Shown one piece after another: positions 31,974-44,128 of a DNA stretch of 64,000 nt. Numbering within the stretch: the stretch's first letter is position 1; every line of letters begins with the position of its first letter. Position numbers and translations under genes: made by a program. This DNA comes from Glutinoglossum americanum. Taxonomy: Eukaryota; Ascomycota; Geoglossomycetes; Geoglossales; Geoglossaceae. The stretch lies in the NCBI GenBank assembly GCA_020080175.1, contig JAGHQL010000126.1:1-64000 (forward strand), in the 5' to 3' direction. Under the pieces are notes generated by a model. The model was given only the letters and a program-made list of their open reading frames with translations, was not told the origin of the DNA and did not search any database.

Positions 31974-34900
31974 TTACCACCAGCGCCTGCCCCAGGCCGG
32001 ATCCCCTGCTGAGGCAACCTGTTTGTGTATGGGTTGCGAAATCTTTCTCACGCCCTGTTGCTCGATTCCCCCCTTTCCTAACCCGCTGCTTTCCACCCAG
32101 CTTCCGGGGTTAGCAGTAAGAACTCTCATCTTGGCCCCCAGTGAGACATCTTTGGGGTCAGGAGGTGCTTGATGATTATGTTGGAATAGAGACATGATAT
32201 CTTTCATAGACAGCTTGGCAACCGCCTTGCCCTCAATTGCCGCATTCGCAAGTTCCCGCTTTTTCTTTTGGAGCTCAAGGATACGCTCTTCCACAGTGTT
32301 TTTGATGGTGATTTTGTAGACCACAACGTCGACCGTCTGATTTAGACGGTGGACACGATCGATAGCTTGTTCTTCGACGAACTACCAATTGTGTTAGGAA
32401 GAGGCCAGACGGAGATATACGGAAATCTTACCGGGTTCCAAAACGGCTCTAAGATCACGACTCTGCTAGCCGCCGTAAGGTTCAGACCCAGAGAACCGCA
32501 TTTCAGACTGCAGAGAAGGATCCTGCAATTTTGGGAATTGCGTAGGCGGTCGAGGCTAGCCTCACGTTGGTCATTCCTCATACTCCCGTCATAACGCGCA
32601 TAATTGAAGCCGTCATGCTCCAGGAAGGGCTCAATCAAATCTAGCATAGATGTGAACTGAGAAAAGACAATGAACTTATGTTTCGCCGCCTCCCTGTGCA
32701 ATATTTCCAACAAACATTCTGTCTTTGTTGACGCGGCCAGTGAGGAAATATCTTCTTCGTCAGATGAGTTATCTCCTTCGAGATCCTCCTCGGGTAAGCT
32801 GCCTTCATCGGAAGTATAGGGGGGAAAGACCCTCTCCCGCTTAAGTCTTGCGATCTCAGAGTCAGACTCATCGACGACAGATGTGTCCTCGTCCCCGACC
32901 CACTCCCCACCGCCCTCAGCATTTTCATCATCACTGCCCCCCGCCTTACCGGGGTTCTTCCTATTTCTCTGCTTCTCCGGCACAATCCACTCGCCCTGAT
33001 CGTCATCTTCATCATCGCTATCGACAACCCTAGGCCTATGTTTTAGGACTCGGTTTCGAGGATTTGTGGTTTTTGTCTTTGATTTTCCCTTCGAGCCATG
33101 GGTTCCCTTCCGCGACTTCATCTCAACAATATCACTCTGGCAACCCGAGCAACGTATAGCCCCATTTGCCACCTCCTTATGGCTCAATTCCAACATACAG
33201 ACTTCGCAATTCGTGGTCACTACAGCTAGACCTCCGAGCAAGTTGGTTATATCATCCACTTCCGTTGCAGAGGCCTTAGATTTCCTTGGTACTTGGCCTG
33301 TGCCGTTAGAAACTGCGAGAGCGTCTTTGTCCTCAGCTAGTTTGCCAGCCACAAGTTCTGGATGGTTGCAAGCCTGTCTAAGACGAAGCAGCAATACTAA
33401 AGCATTAGCATAGTTGAGCTTTCCTCCGCCTTCCATTTGCTGGAGGCTACGGTCTGTTCGTTTCTCCAGGCGACCGTAGAATTCGCGCTCCTTTTCTGAA
33501 AAGGTTGCCTTTATCTCCTCTATTTTTCGTTCTGTAATCTGAAACCCGCCCTGCTCTCCTTCTTTAGGAGCCTTACCACCGGGGTTTAGCGCGCCATCTT
33601 TTTTCAAGACATCTTTCGTACGACGTTTCATGACCGCTTTAAGAAAGTACTGCAAACGTGTGATAGCTGTTCTGCCTTGGCCATTCTTCATCGGTAAAGT
33701 GATTTGCTCCTTCCATACCTTCGGATTGTCGTACGGTTTAATCGCCAGAAATCGGATCAAGCTCTGCAACTCATCGAGGTTGTTCTGCATTGGTGTGCCA
33801 GTCAAGCACCACCGGTATTTTGCGCGTAGAGCGTAGCACGCTTTTGAGGATTTTGCAAGGTGATTTTTGATAGAGTGCGCCTCGTCGAGGATGACGCGGT
33901 ACCAGTATACACCAAAGCAGCCCACTTGCAGTCCACCTTCTTTGTCCGAAGAGTTGGCATGTTCCGAAGCGAGTATTTGATATGTAGTAATTACCACATC
34001 ATATCTCTGTAGATCTTGGTAGCGTTTTGTTCGATTTGGCCCGTGGTGGACACACACGCTCAATTTATGCGACCCGGACACTCGATCCTTGATCTCCTTT
34101 TCCCATTGCTTGATTAGAGCCAAAGGTGCAACGACCAACGTCGATCTTGCCGTTTTTTTGTCCGTAGACGGGTTTGATTCCAGAGTGTTCATCAAGATAA
34201 GGGCGATTGACTGAATTGTCTTGCCCAATCCCATCTATATAATGTCAGTATATTGGCGAGTATACTGAAGGAAGAGAACTGCACATCATCAGCCAAGATA
34301 CCGCCCTTAGGTTTACCCTTCTCTTTTTCTTTCATCCACTTCACACCATGTACTTGGTGAGGCAGGAGTTTCACATTAAGTCCTTCCACGGTGCCGTCGT
34401 CCTCCACTTCTTCTTCCTCGTCGCTCTCATCCTTGCTCACACCACTCTCATCATTTGTTCCCACGCCCAAGCTCTCCATCTTACCGACTAGGCCTGTTGC
34501 TTCCGCTTCCTGCTTTTTCTTGCGCGATCTGGTCTTTGGTTTGTCGTCATCGTCGTCAAAAGCTCCCTCGAGAAGTGCTTTAATAGTCTCCGCCGTCTTT
34601 GCCGGATCAATATAGGCATATGTGTCGGCGGCGCCAAATCGGTCAGGGACCACAGAGGACATCCCATAGAAGTCTTTGCTACCACCCGTTAGATCTATAG
34701 GCGCCTTCTTGTCCATACCCTGGTTAACTGAAACGAATCCCCTATCAGTTCCTCCAAGAGAGGAGAATGCCAGTCTCTCTGAAGGCCGAATCGCTGGAAA
34801 GACCTGATTTGTTGGTTTGGGTATTTCTTGAACATCACTGTCTCTAGAGATATTGTATCTTTGGTCGGAGGAACTAGATCCAGCTCTGTCACTAGGGTAG

Positions 34901-35637
34901 CCTATTAAGGAACGGGTGAGCAGAAGGTCAGGGATTGCAGTTCAGCAAGATCGATCCATATGGCACTTACGCAGCTCGCCAATGGCACTTATACCGCTGT
35001 TAACAGGTCGGTGGTGTTCCGGCCTTGGCTTATTCCCAGGTGGTATGTTGAAAACCTTAGTTAGGGTCGATCGGAGTGGACTAGGGGATCCAAACGCCGG
35101 CTGGTGTAGCCGCTGGTTGTCCTTTTGAGGAGATCCTGGAGCCTTTGAAGGCGGCTCTCGCTCGATTACCATGCCGTTTGGAGCTTGAAAGCTAAAGTTG
35201 GTGTTTTGCGGAACCGAATAACCAAAATTGGTCAATCCCTCCTCTTGAATGGGACTAGATGTGGTCTCTTTCCATGTAACAGAAGGTGATCCTGCTGGTG
35301 AGGCAAATGTAAAGTTAGCATGAGCGTAACGCGGAGAATCAAATAGCAACGTGGAATTGCCAAGCTCCTGGTTGCTTGCTGGAGACCCTGAGGACGACAG
35401 CGACTGACAAAACACGGGTGTTTTTTGGTGTTGTAGTCCAGAAGTTAGTTCAGGGGGCAGTGGAGCAATGGGTTTGCCACAAGATAGCCTGTCAAGGTCG
35501 GATTTGTATGCCCGAAACCATGCTGCATTTGGAGAAGTTTCTGTTGTTGATAGGTCTGCTACCGGAAATGTTGGTGGAATTTTGGGGGTCAAGGAGTCGA
35601 GCGGGTGGTGAGTGCCGCCTCGCGGATCTTTGTCCAT
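31974..35637 (-). CDS. SNF2-family DNA-dependent ATPase with an internal Cys-rich insertion
   Basis: A chromatin-remodelling or repair-type SWI2/SNF2 ATPase of about 1,150 residues. The N-terminal ~240 residues (34942-35637) are disordered. An intron with donor GTAAGT near 34975 leads to an acidic region and LLPHQVHGVKWM. The ATPase motifs are DDMGLGKTIQS (joined across an intron with donor GTGCAG), VVAPLALIKQWEKEI, ILDEAHSIKN and LTGTPMQNN. Between the two lobes lies an insertion with CEVCMLEL and CSGCQSD (a C4 mini-zinc or decayed RING) and a long acidic segment. The second lobe reads KFIVFSQFTSMLDLIEPFL, YDGSM, LNLTAASRVV and RVHRLNQT. The pattern is nearest to the Rad5/Rad16 branch, but no exact orthologue is claimed. 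Confidence 0.85.
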
Positions 35638-35933
35638 ACTCGTGCGGGGTTCATAGAAAAGATAGGCTGATGGGAGGAAAAGTCACGTACCTTTGATCCT
35701 TATACGCGATCTTCTCTTGCGCAGATTGAGCACTGTAGTGTGTGCAAGGGCGTGCGGTGTTTACCGAGACTAAGTGTGGGAATGTTGCTAGGGACAACAC
35801 CACCAGAGCTAGCTTAATCGGGTACACTCAGCCATGTCGTCATTTGAATGATTTTGGCAACTTATTCTAATCTACTTCGTACTTTGGTCCGATATCTACC
35901 CCAGTCATCTCTAGTACCAGCGACGTGTGAGAC

Positions 35934-37217
35934 TTAGTCGTAGTATCCTGGAAATAGCCAACTCAATTTCTTGACTGCCTCCTCGGTCCTCCCCTCCTTT
36001 CCAGTCATCGCCGTTGCATATTTACTCTGCTCCCTCAGACGCCCGCCAGACACAACATCCGCATGCTCGTCCTTGCTCAATTCATCAAGAACAGCGCCAA
36101 CAAAGCGGCGTGCGTTTCCAGAGTTAGCTTTCATGTGAGACATGACGAGCTCGACACTTACGCTTTCGCTGGTGGAGTGCCAACAGTCGTAGTCCGTTGC
36201 CATGCATATCATTTGATATGATATTTCGGCCTCCCTGGCAAGTTTGGCTTCCGGAAGAGCTGACATGTTGATGACGCTAGCTCCCCAGCTCCGGTAGAGG
36301 TTACTCTCTGCGCGAGTGCTGAATTGGGGTCCCTCTTTTTCATCGGCATTCTCGTTAAATCCCCTTCAGAGGAAAATGGTGCTTCACTTACCCATGCAAA
36401 CCAACGTCCCCGAGTCATGCAATTTGACACCGTCGCCCTCTAAACTATGCCCGCATTTGCTCACAATAGCGGAAACGGCAGCGTCAAATGGATTGGCGAA
36501 TCCAACGTGGCCCACCATTCCTCCGTCAAAGAACGTCCACGGCCTCACACCTTTGGTACGATCGATGATCTGGTCAGGGATAAGGAAATCCCTTGGTCGG
36601 ATCTCCTCCTGCAAGCTTCCGACGGCAGAAAACGCGATGAGCGTCCTTACGCCGATGGAGCGGAGCGCCGCGATATTTGCACGAGAAGGGACTTCGTGCG
36701 GGGCATACTCGTGATGAAGTCCATGGCGAGAGAGGAATGCGATAGGGATTGGTTTTCCTGACGAAGGGGAGGGATGGTGGAGAATGGCTATTGGGGAGGA
36801 GGGCCTGCCCCAAGGTGTTTCGACTGAGAGTGTTGCAACTTGGGTGAAGCCAGGAAGTTCCCTTAAGCCAGTACCGCCAATGACGGCTATTTGCACCGGA
36901 TCTGCAGAGTAGGAAATTTTAGAGAAAGTAATAGGATCATGTGGTTTGAGGATTCAAAATGTTCGCCGAAGAAAGCCGCGGGGAAAAGCGGAAAGACCAA
37001 AGTCAAATAAATGAGTGTTTAGAGAGCCACAGGATGGAGAACGTATTCGTTGCATCCAAGCACACAATGCTTATAAGTCACCATAACTCATTAAATCGCG
37101 CTTGGTACTTGATATCACGACACTCTAGACGAAAAGTCTTGTCCTAACGTGTGAAGCGGGAAAGACATAATTCTTTTTGGTTATCTCACCTGGGTATGTA
37201 GTGGCCGGGTTGGCCAT
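35934..37217 (-). CDS. MEU1: S-methyl-5'-thioadenosine phosphorylase (methionine salvage)
   Basis: The enzyme splits methylthioadenosine with phosphate to adenine and 5-methylthioribose-1-phosphate. Exon 1 is only MANPATTYP (start 37217). A relatively long intron (about 290 bases, to about 36908) joins it to DPVQIAVIGGTGLRE. SRHGLHHEYAPHEVPSRAN, SAVGSLQEEIRPRDFLIP and QIIDRTKGVRPWTFFD follow. A third exon begins GPQFSTRAESNLYRSWGA and contains INMSALPEAKLAREAE, MATDYDCWH and the SVS-EL-helix end of the fold. These match the trimeric MTAP/PNP family over its whole length. Unlike its neighbours the first intron is long, which may hide regulatory sequence. Confidence 0.92.
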
Positions 37218-37436
37218 CTTTCGCGGGGGTAGTAGGTTGCGTCTTGCGTGGGTAGAAACGTGGAGTCGTTAGCATGGACTAAGGGCTCGGTCTGTTCGCA
37301 GGCAGGGGTCTTTGATAAGTTGAAACGAGTCACAGCAGCGATCATGGTCTACCATACAATTAAGGGAAAGTTCAGGGGCAACCATCTACATAGGTGCAGT
37401 ATTTCATGGTACTACATATAAAGCAAGACGACGAGC

Positions 37437-38896
37437 TTAGTCAAAAACAATCTTCTTGCCCTGGAACGTGGCCTGCATCGCCTGCTTCTTCGCCTTTTTA
37501 GCAGCCTCCCACGACGGATGAAGCGGGCCCTCGTTAATCTTGACCGACGAGCGAGGCTTGTCTGGGCCTTTCCTTTCACTCGGCTTGTCACCTGTTCTAG
37601 AATGCTTCGTTGCGACATTAGTGCCGCGGAAGCCATCCAGTTTGGGCCTTGGCACTCCTCCATTATCAATCACTCTAGCTCCTCTCTTGGGATCCCAATC
37701 TCTATCCTTTTCAATCCCTTTTAGATGATTCGCCTTCGCGCCAAATTTCCTCTCCCACAGTTGCCTTCTTGCACGCTGACCCATCCTGTTTTTTCGTGGC
37801 TGTGCGTCCACAGTCTGGTCTTCTGCAGCGGATTCAGATCCAGACCAGTAGCCGCCCATTAACGATGGAAGGAAGGTTGACTTAGGAGTAGCCGGCGATT
37901 TGTTTTGTTTCCGTGATTTGAGAGGTGGCGGGGAGGGCGAAGAGCTTTCTGAGGGCGGAGGTGATAGTGAGAGATCTGCTTCAGGGTCATAGGCCCTCGG
38001 CGAGATTTCACCAAGTCTCTGTGTTGCCCCTTTGCCGTCCCCACTATCATAACTGAGCTCGCTCTCCTCATCCTCAGCTCCGGCTATCTGATTGTCGTAT
38101 TTTGATAAACCAGGACCATCTTGCTCATCCTCAGGGCCGGAAACGCCAGTAGCTCTATTAGAAGATAGCCAATCTTTGTCCCCGATCCTTGGCTCTACTG
38201 CAGTGCTCATATTTTCACCCACTAGGTTACTGTCTGGTGCAAGGCGCCCAAAACTGGAGGCCTGCGCTCTACTACCCTCCTGGGTCTTTTGGACTCTTTG
38301 ACTTCCATTATTCCCAATATTCCAAAGCCCAAGGCATGACTGAACAGCCCCCAATAGATCCGCCATTGCCTCTTTCACAGGGTTCGAATTGTATAATCGT
38401 GCTGTGACATTATTCTCAACCAGAAATTGGTGGGTCTTTCGGTCATCAGGGCCCGTTCGGCTCGCTTTAGCGGCGGTCGAGACCCATTGTGGAAATGCAG
38501 GAGAAGAAGATATGGATTTCGACCTGGCGAGAGATTTATAGATGTAAGATTCTGCTAACCTAGGCAAATTTAGTACCTTCGAGTTCAGGAATTAGCTTGC
38601 TACTAGCGTAGTCGAAGGCGTCCCCAAAGAAAGCACACCTTCAAAACCTCTACCTCAGAGGCTAGACGCACAACATCCGCCGTACTCCCCTCCACCCGGG
38701 CAGCTTTGAGTCTCCTCCCAAGCTTCCGCCGCTCGAACCCTTTGGCTAGTTTCAATGCTCTATTGAGTGCCTTCTTGCCAATGGCGATCCTCTGCTCCAC
38801 CTGCTTTTCCTGAATGCTAAACGCCCGATCTGGTAGCGTTCCCAGGTTGTCATCGACCACCTTTAGCTCGTTATAGGGCCGCTTGCGTTTGGGCAT
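37437..38896 (-). CDS. BUD22: BUD22-like ribosome biogenesis protein
   Basis: A nucleolar protein family required for 18S rRNA maturation. The start MPKRKRPYNEL is basic; the helical N-terminal domain reads QEKQVEQRIAIGKKALNRALKLAKGFERRKLGRRLK. A short intron near 38600-38635 separates it from the exon with YASSKLIPELE, followed by another intron and LAESYIYKSLARSKSI. The middle is disordered and Ser/Pro/Asp-rich. The C-terminus LHPSWEAAKKAKKQ...FQGKKIVFD is the diagnostic end of BUD22-domain proteins. It is divergent from NSE2, with only 233 bases between the two starts, so they share a bidirectional promoter. Confidence 0.88.
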
Positions 38897-39129
38897 CACT
38901 TTCCATTCCTGTGCAAAGGACCCAGCATTAGTGTGGATAATTGTGGTCAGGTCGGAAGATAAGTACCAGATCAAATCGATTGGTGGCCCAAGCGAACTCT
39001 AGTGATCTCACTCGCAAAATCTACTTTCACCTCTTGAAATAAACAACATTCAAAATAAAGGCTAGAAGACATTGTTAGCAGCAAATAATAAATACAAATT
39101 CCTCAAGAACTTGGGCTGTTATAACGAAT

Positions 39130-40611
39130 ATGCCAGCGCAGGCAAGGACTTCGAATGCGGCGCGGGCACGAGCGGAAATACCGCCGTATCAACCCCACGA
39201 GTATCCAATAACTACAGCACAAGCCCGCCAAATCGAATCTTTGTCACAGAGCCATTCCTTTGCGAAGCTTAAGAAGCACCTACAGGATGCAAACGATACA
39301 ATATCTACTATGGCGGGTGATATTAATGATCGGTCAATGATAATGCAAGAGACACATAAGCGGAGGAGGGCAAGACGAGCTGAACAGGGCCTAGACGATG
39401 ACGAGAACGAGGAAGAGCGAGTGCAAGAGGTCGGAGAGTATAAAGAGACTGCCGAGAGGATGACAGACGAGATGGAAGTGATCACGCGTGATATTATAGA
39501 TAGCAGTGAGCGGGTTAAGGCAACGGAGAATACGTTGAAGGACCTTGCTGGGAACACCGTAATAGGCCCTAGGGCATCGCAAGCTCGGATTAATGGCCAT
39601 CGACGGAGGAGACTGAGAGGCTCAATCAGCTCGGGGAGCGACGATTCCGAGTATGGTGGGAGTCAGGATGAAGATCCGGCTGAGAACCATCCCAGACCGT
39701 TAGAGATGCTACAGAAAACGTTGTCCCAACACAAGACGCAATATGAGAGCCAGTCGTTGCGAGCTCGGTATGTCCCATTGTGACGCGGCTTATTATACAC
39801 AAAAGACCGGCTGACCTAAGCCTATACAGGTATGCCAACCATAATAATTATATTGGATTCAAGAGAGTTGTCCATGACTCTCGAAACCCCGATGATAACG
39901 CACCTCCCCTGCCAAATTCAAGTACCTGGTTCCCTTCGGAGGAGAGGAGTTCGGGGGTTGCAGTCAGTCGAACACGACGCGGACCTCCAGCACCGGCAGA
40001 GAATGGCGATGATGACGATATCGAGATCGAGGGAGAGCGAATCTCCCTCACCTGCCCTTTGACACTCTTATTATTCAAAGACCCCGTTTCGAGCAAGAAG
40101 TGCCCTCACAGTTTCGAGCGGAATGCAATTTTACCCATGATTGAAAATAGCGAGGCCAGGATAGGAGGTTTCAGGAGAGGGGAGGGTGAGAGGGCAGTGA
40201 AGTGCCCAGTTTGTGAACAAGTGTGTCTTGAATTCCATTCTAGCAATAGAAACCTAGCTAACATAAGTCTTGCAGATGATCACTGTTAACGACCTCTACT
40301 CTGACAAAGTGCTTTTGCGGCGCATCAAACGACATGAACACGGGGCCGGTGGCTCCGATGGAGAGGGCGAGGGAGGGCCCGGAGGCACTCAACTTGAGGA
40401 GATCAGTGAAGATTTCGGAGAAGATATTGACGGGTTTGACGACAGGGGAAGGATCTCCGCTGCAAGGAGATCGATCGCGCCGAAGGTAAAGGCTGAGAGA
40501 GCCAAGGCTGGGAGAGTTTCTGCGACTTCAAGTAGACCCCAGGTCGAATATAATAGTTCGGGTGCAGTCACCTTGGATCTGGGGGAGGAGGAAGACGATG
40601 GGAGCGAATAA
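39130..40611 (+). CDS. NSE2: NSE2/MMS21-type SUMO E3 ligase of the SMC5-SMC6 complex
   Basis: An SP-RING SUMO ligase that acts in DNA repair as part of SMC5/6. The N-terminal half is helical and charged (SFAKLKKHLQDANDTISTMAGDIND, EYKETAERMTDEMEVITRDI), suited to binding the SMC5 coiled coil. After an intron near 39765-39828 it continues RYANHNNYIGFKRVVHD. The SP-RING reads ISLTCPLTLLLFKDPVSSKKCPHSFERNAI...VKCPVCEQ, keeping the Cys and His zinc ligands, and the last exon begins MITVNDLYSDKVLLRRIKRH. The acidic tail after the RING is long (about 80 residues, LDLGEEEDDGSE at the end) and has a SUMO-interaction-like hydrophobic/acidic pattern. Confidence 0.9.
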
Positions 40612-41000
40612 ACGGCTTCCGACTGTACACATATCAATGAAGAGATATCTCTCATTATTACCCAGTAAAGAAAATCAATCCTGAGAATTCGCCGGTAAGA
40701 GAACCAGGACCTTTAAGAAGGAAAAAACCCAGTAATGCGATGCAGTTTCAATGCAGACAGAGAGCTGGCACTGTAAGGAACCCAACTCGCTTCGCTTTTT
40801 CGTGAATCACGGAAAAGAAATACCCGGCCCCAAAGTACAAAAGAGAGCCATGTTGAAGCTCCTCTTTTACTCACTCTTATGTACGTTCGTCCACAAACTC
40901 TACGCAAACCTAAGAAATACGTGCGTCTCTCTCGCCTGTTCCCTTTTAACATGATACATAAAAAGAGGTCATCATCGGCTCGTTTCGGTAAAGAATCCCT
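40612..41000. other. Convergent 3' region, NSE2 and mitochondrial carrier
   Basis: About 390 bases of presumed 3' untranslated sequence; no gene seen. Confidence 0.55.
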
Positions 41001-42066
41001 TCACTTGGTAATCCACCCGAGATAGTCGGCAACAATCAGGGTCACCATGCTGTGTCCCATACAAGTTTAGCTTCCAATTATTCGGCGTATTCAGAGGCAC
41101 TTTCACTTACGCATGCGGTGCGATTCTAACATAGTAGGTTGTGAACCCTCTATAGAACCTCAAGAGGCCCTCCTCCTTCGCTACCTTGCCAAAGCAGTGT
41201 ATCATCCCTCTGTACGGTAGCTTCCCGTCTGGTCCTTTCTGCTGCTTCTGCAGTCTCGTCTTCACGAAATCGAATGGCAACGAGAAGAAACTAGCGAAGA
41301 ATCCGGCGATGGCACTGGCGGTCAGGGTTTGCGTTTTTGTTGAGAGATTACTGCGGGTTTTCAGCTGCTGTTTGGCCTCCGAGAAGAACGCGAGCTGGCC
41401 GAAATTGAGCGCCATGGCGCGGACGACAGTTGGGTACGCTCCAGCCCAGAGAGCTGTGATACCCTCTGATTTTGCGATGCGCGAGAGAGCATCTACAACG
41501 GATTTGTAGTTTGCTCGTGCTTCCTTGGGCTTCAATCCATCCGATTGCATTCGAATTAAAGCTAAATCAGCAGGATTTCCCACTACGGCCGCAAGACCTC
41601 CTGCCGCCAAACCCGCGCCGGCCCGCTCAGAAAAGCCGACTTGCCGGCCAGATTCTTTAGCACGAGTTGTCAAGGTCCCCATGAAGGTGTCGAAGATGCC
41701 TAGACGAGCGGTGGTGTAGACAGCTTGACGTAGCAACCCCGCACTCAAGCCAGTATACAGATCCATGACCTTTCCAGCTTTAATGATGTCCCGCGTCACC
41801 TTCATAGCAGTCGGTCGAGGGCCAGACTTTGCGCCCTCACCTGCCAGCTGCAGACGGACCTTCACCATGTCGATCGGTTGGATCACGGTCGTTGCAGTCA
41901 TACCCGCTAGTCCACCATTTACGAATGGGAGTAATGAGCGTACCCATGGCTGATGGAGAAAATCTTTCTTAGGGCTTTTCGCCGTGGATACGGTATTATT
42001 CGTACTAGGAATCGCCATGTCGGCACTACCTTTCGACGTCTCGACCTTGGACGCTGTGACCGACAT
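41001..42066 (-). CDS. Mitochondrial carrier, oxoglutarate/malate type
   Basis: A six-helix inner-membrane transporter of the SLC25 family. Three repeats carry the signature: PIDMVKVRLQLAG (repeat 1), PADLALIRMQSDG (repeat 2) and PFDFVKTRLQKQQ (repeat 3). RMQSDG and the YTTARLGIF block match the 2-oxoglutarate/malate carrier group. The N-terminal ~40 residues are Ser/Thr/Lys-rich. The unspliced frame stops at 41107, but a GTAAGT donor there and an acceptor ACAG near 41048 add the expected end MVTLIVADYLGWITK, with the stop at 41001-41003. Substrate assignment by motif is probable, not proven; a dicarboxylate carrier is the alternative. Confidence 0.88.
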
Positions 42067-43110
42067 GGTATTCGGACTGCTAATTGACTCCGGCAGATCC
42101 CTCGCAAGGGAAACGAAGAGAATGGGGAAGTCCAGTTGGATTTATGGAAACTAGAGGCCCTATCAGCTCCTTGCAGATCTGGTTGAATACTCAACAACCG
42201 ACGTCGGAGCTATTGAAACGGGGTTGAACGGATGCATGGGTAAATTCGGAATTGCACTGCGGCAGTCCTGAATTGGGAGAGGCATATACCCGGTGGCGAA
42301 TAAAACCAAAAGGAACTTACATTTAATATTTACGCTTTATATTTTGGCAGTGATGGTATTCCCCCACAACGTGAGTACGGTCGGACGGTGGCGGAATTTC
42401 GAAATACCGGCTCTGCAATACGAACGGCCTTCCGTTATGATTTAAAGATGGAGGAGACTTCGCGATCGAGAAATAAAAACCTTCGAGGCGGTGACGAGGA
42501 AAGCAGTCACTGATTCTTATAGGCTCTTTAGTTAGGTTACCTTTTCACAAAGGGTAGAGGGGGAGGGTGCCTGGCCCGGTACAGCCGTTCGCCCGCCCAT
42601 TTCCTAGGATGCGGGGAGAACTTGGACTCGTACAAAGCAGGAACCACCAGATGATCACTTCTTCCACCTCCACACAAACTTTTTCTTTTCTTTTGCGACA
42701 GAACGGGTCACGCTCCCAGTTTCTTTACGGGGGAAGGGGAAAAGGAATAAACAATACTTTATTTTTTGACCCCTTCGACACAGGCTCTCGGAGAAGGCTG
42801 TCTTGAGAGGATGTCCCCGATAGGATGCCTTGCGGGGTATCTGTTACTTTGACCCCACCCACGCGACCGCGTAATCTATGGCGATTACGATACCCTTTCA
42901 CTAAACTTCCAAAGAACGGGTCGTACAGATAATCAAACTGAACCCAAATGAATCAAGAATATCAATTATCAATTTATCCCACACGCAAGCCGAAACATAA
43001 CAAATGCGTCGCCTTACTTAACCCGTGCATAAGATGATGACCAATAGGTGATGTCGTCATTCACCTCCCGTGCGTCCCAACGAGCCGGAATGCTCCCAAC
43101 AAAAGGTAGG

Positions 43111-43189
43111 ATACAATGTTATATTGGAGCTTCTCAAAGAAATTGGGTGGCATACAATATATATTAGAGCTTCTCGAAGAAATTTGGTT
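43111..43189. repeat. Two tandem copies of a ~40-bp unit
   Basis: ATACAATGTTATATTGGAGC, then TTCTCAAAGAAATT, is followed after GGGTGGC by ATACAATATATATTAGAGC, then TTCTCGAAGAAATT. The copies start at 43111 and 43152 and differ at a few bases. No coding frame crosses them. Confidence 0.8.
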
Positions 43190-44041
43190 TAAATTTAATT
43201 TATCCTTTATTGTATTTTAGTAGTTCTTTCTTATTCTTTTTTCCTTCCTTTTTTCTTTTTTTGTAGACCCATGTATCATGGGAGCCGAAGAACAAATGCT
43301 TATTCGGACACTAAAACTCCATTGCCGGCCGAGGCCATCGCCGGACGTTCCATTCTCATAGCAACTCAATCGCATGTGTTACGGAGTTGGGAATGTGGTC
43401 TAGTCGGTTAACTGCAACTGCGTATTACAACACCACTAGGGACTTGCGGGTAGCGATATAATTGGCCACGAGGTTTTTATTGGGTGATACCCAGGATGAC
43501 TTGCTCGCATTTACCTCTTTGGGCGCTCTAGAACCACATCAGCGTGTACAATATACCTAAAGGAGACGATTCCTAATTGAAGTAGCGCCGGTAGCGACAG
43601 CACTCCCTATGTCTCGTGAAATATACCCTTTTTTTTTTTTTTAATTTTCTGTTTTCAGCGACGTTCAAGGCAGACAGCGCGGATTATCCAAAATTTATGG
43701 ACTTTCCTGCGTGATTCATTGTCCGTATTATCGGGGTGCAGATAACGTGAGATGATATTGGACAAGGGGAGGGATCTTTTCAGCACGTCAAATGGTGCAT
43801 GCTCCATCATAAAGATTCTATAGAGGTGGAGGAAGCCCTAAGGTGAACTCTTGCTGCCCTGTGGGATGGCTGAAGAACATTCTAAAGCATAATGAGCGGA
43901 ACCGGCTACGGAGGTACTCTAGGTGAGTTTCTCAATGCCACCATCAACGATATATGTACCACTAGAGTCACGGGAGGTACGCCCTATTGATTCCAGAGCT
44001 GGTGTTTGCGCGAGCCAGAAAAAAAGTGGCAAAAACTCAAC

Positions 44042-44128
44042 GGGGCCCGGATTCGAACCCGGGCCCACTCGAAGGCCGAGAAAAGGCTATCATCTGGTAC
44101 AAACAAGTTCTATCCATCATGCCTTTTT
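44042..44128 (-). tRNA. tRNA-like or tRNA-derived segment
   Basis: The minus strand has the B box GGTTCGAATCC inside a near-palindrome of GGGCCC. About 60 bases upstream is a weak A box (GGCATGATGG) and a stem-loop CTCG-GCCTT-CGAG that could be a long variable arm, as in Leu or Ser tRNAs. The T stem has a G-G mismatch and no acceptor stem pairs, so a working tRNA is unlikely. A tRNA pseudogene or the head of a short interspersed element fits better. Confidence 0.3.

Noticed and set aside
42560-42810. Plus-strand 79-codon frame in the gene-poor stretch
   Set aside because: It starts without an ATG context of note, has no motif and no introns; chance frame.
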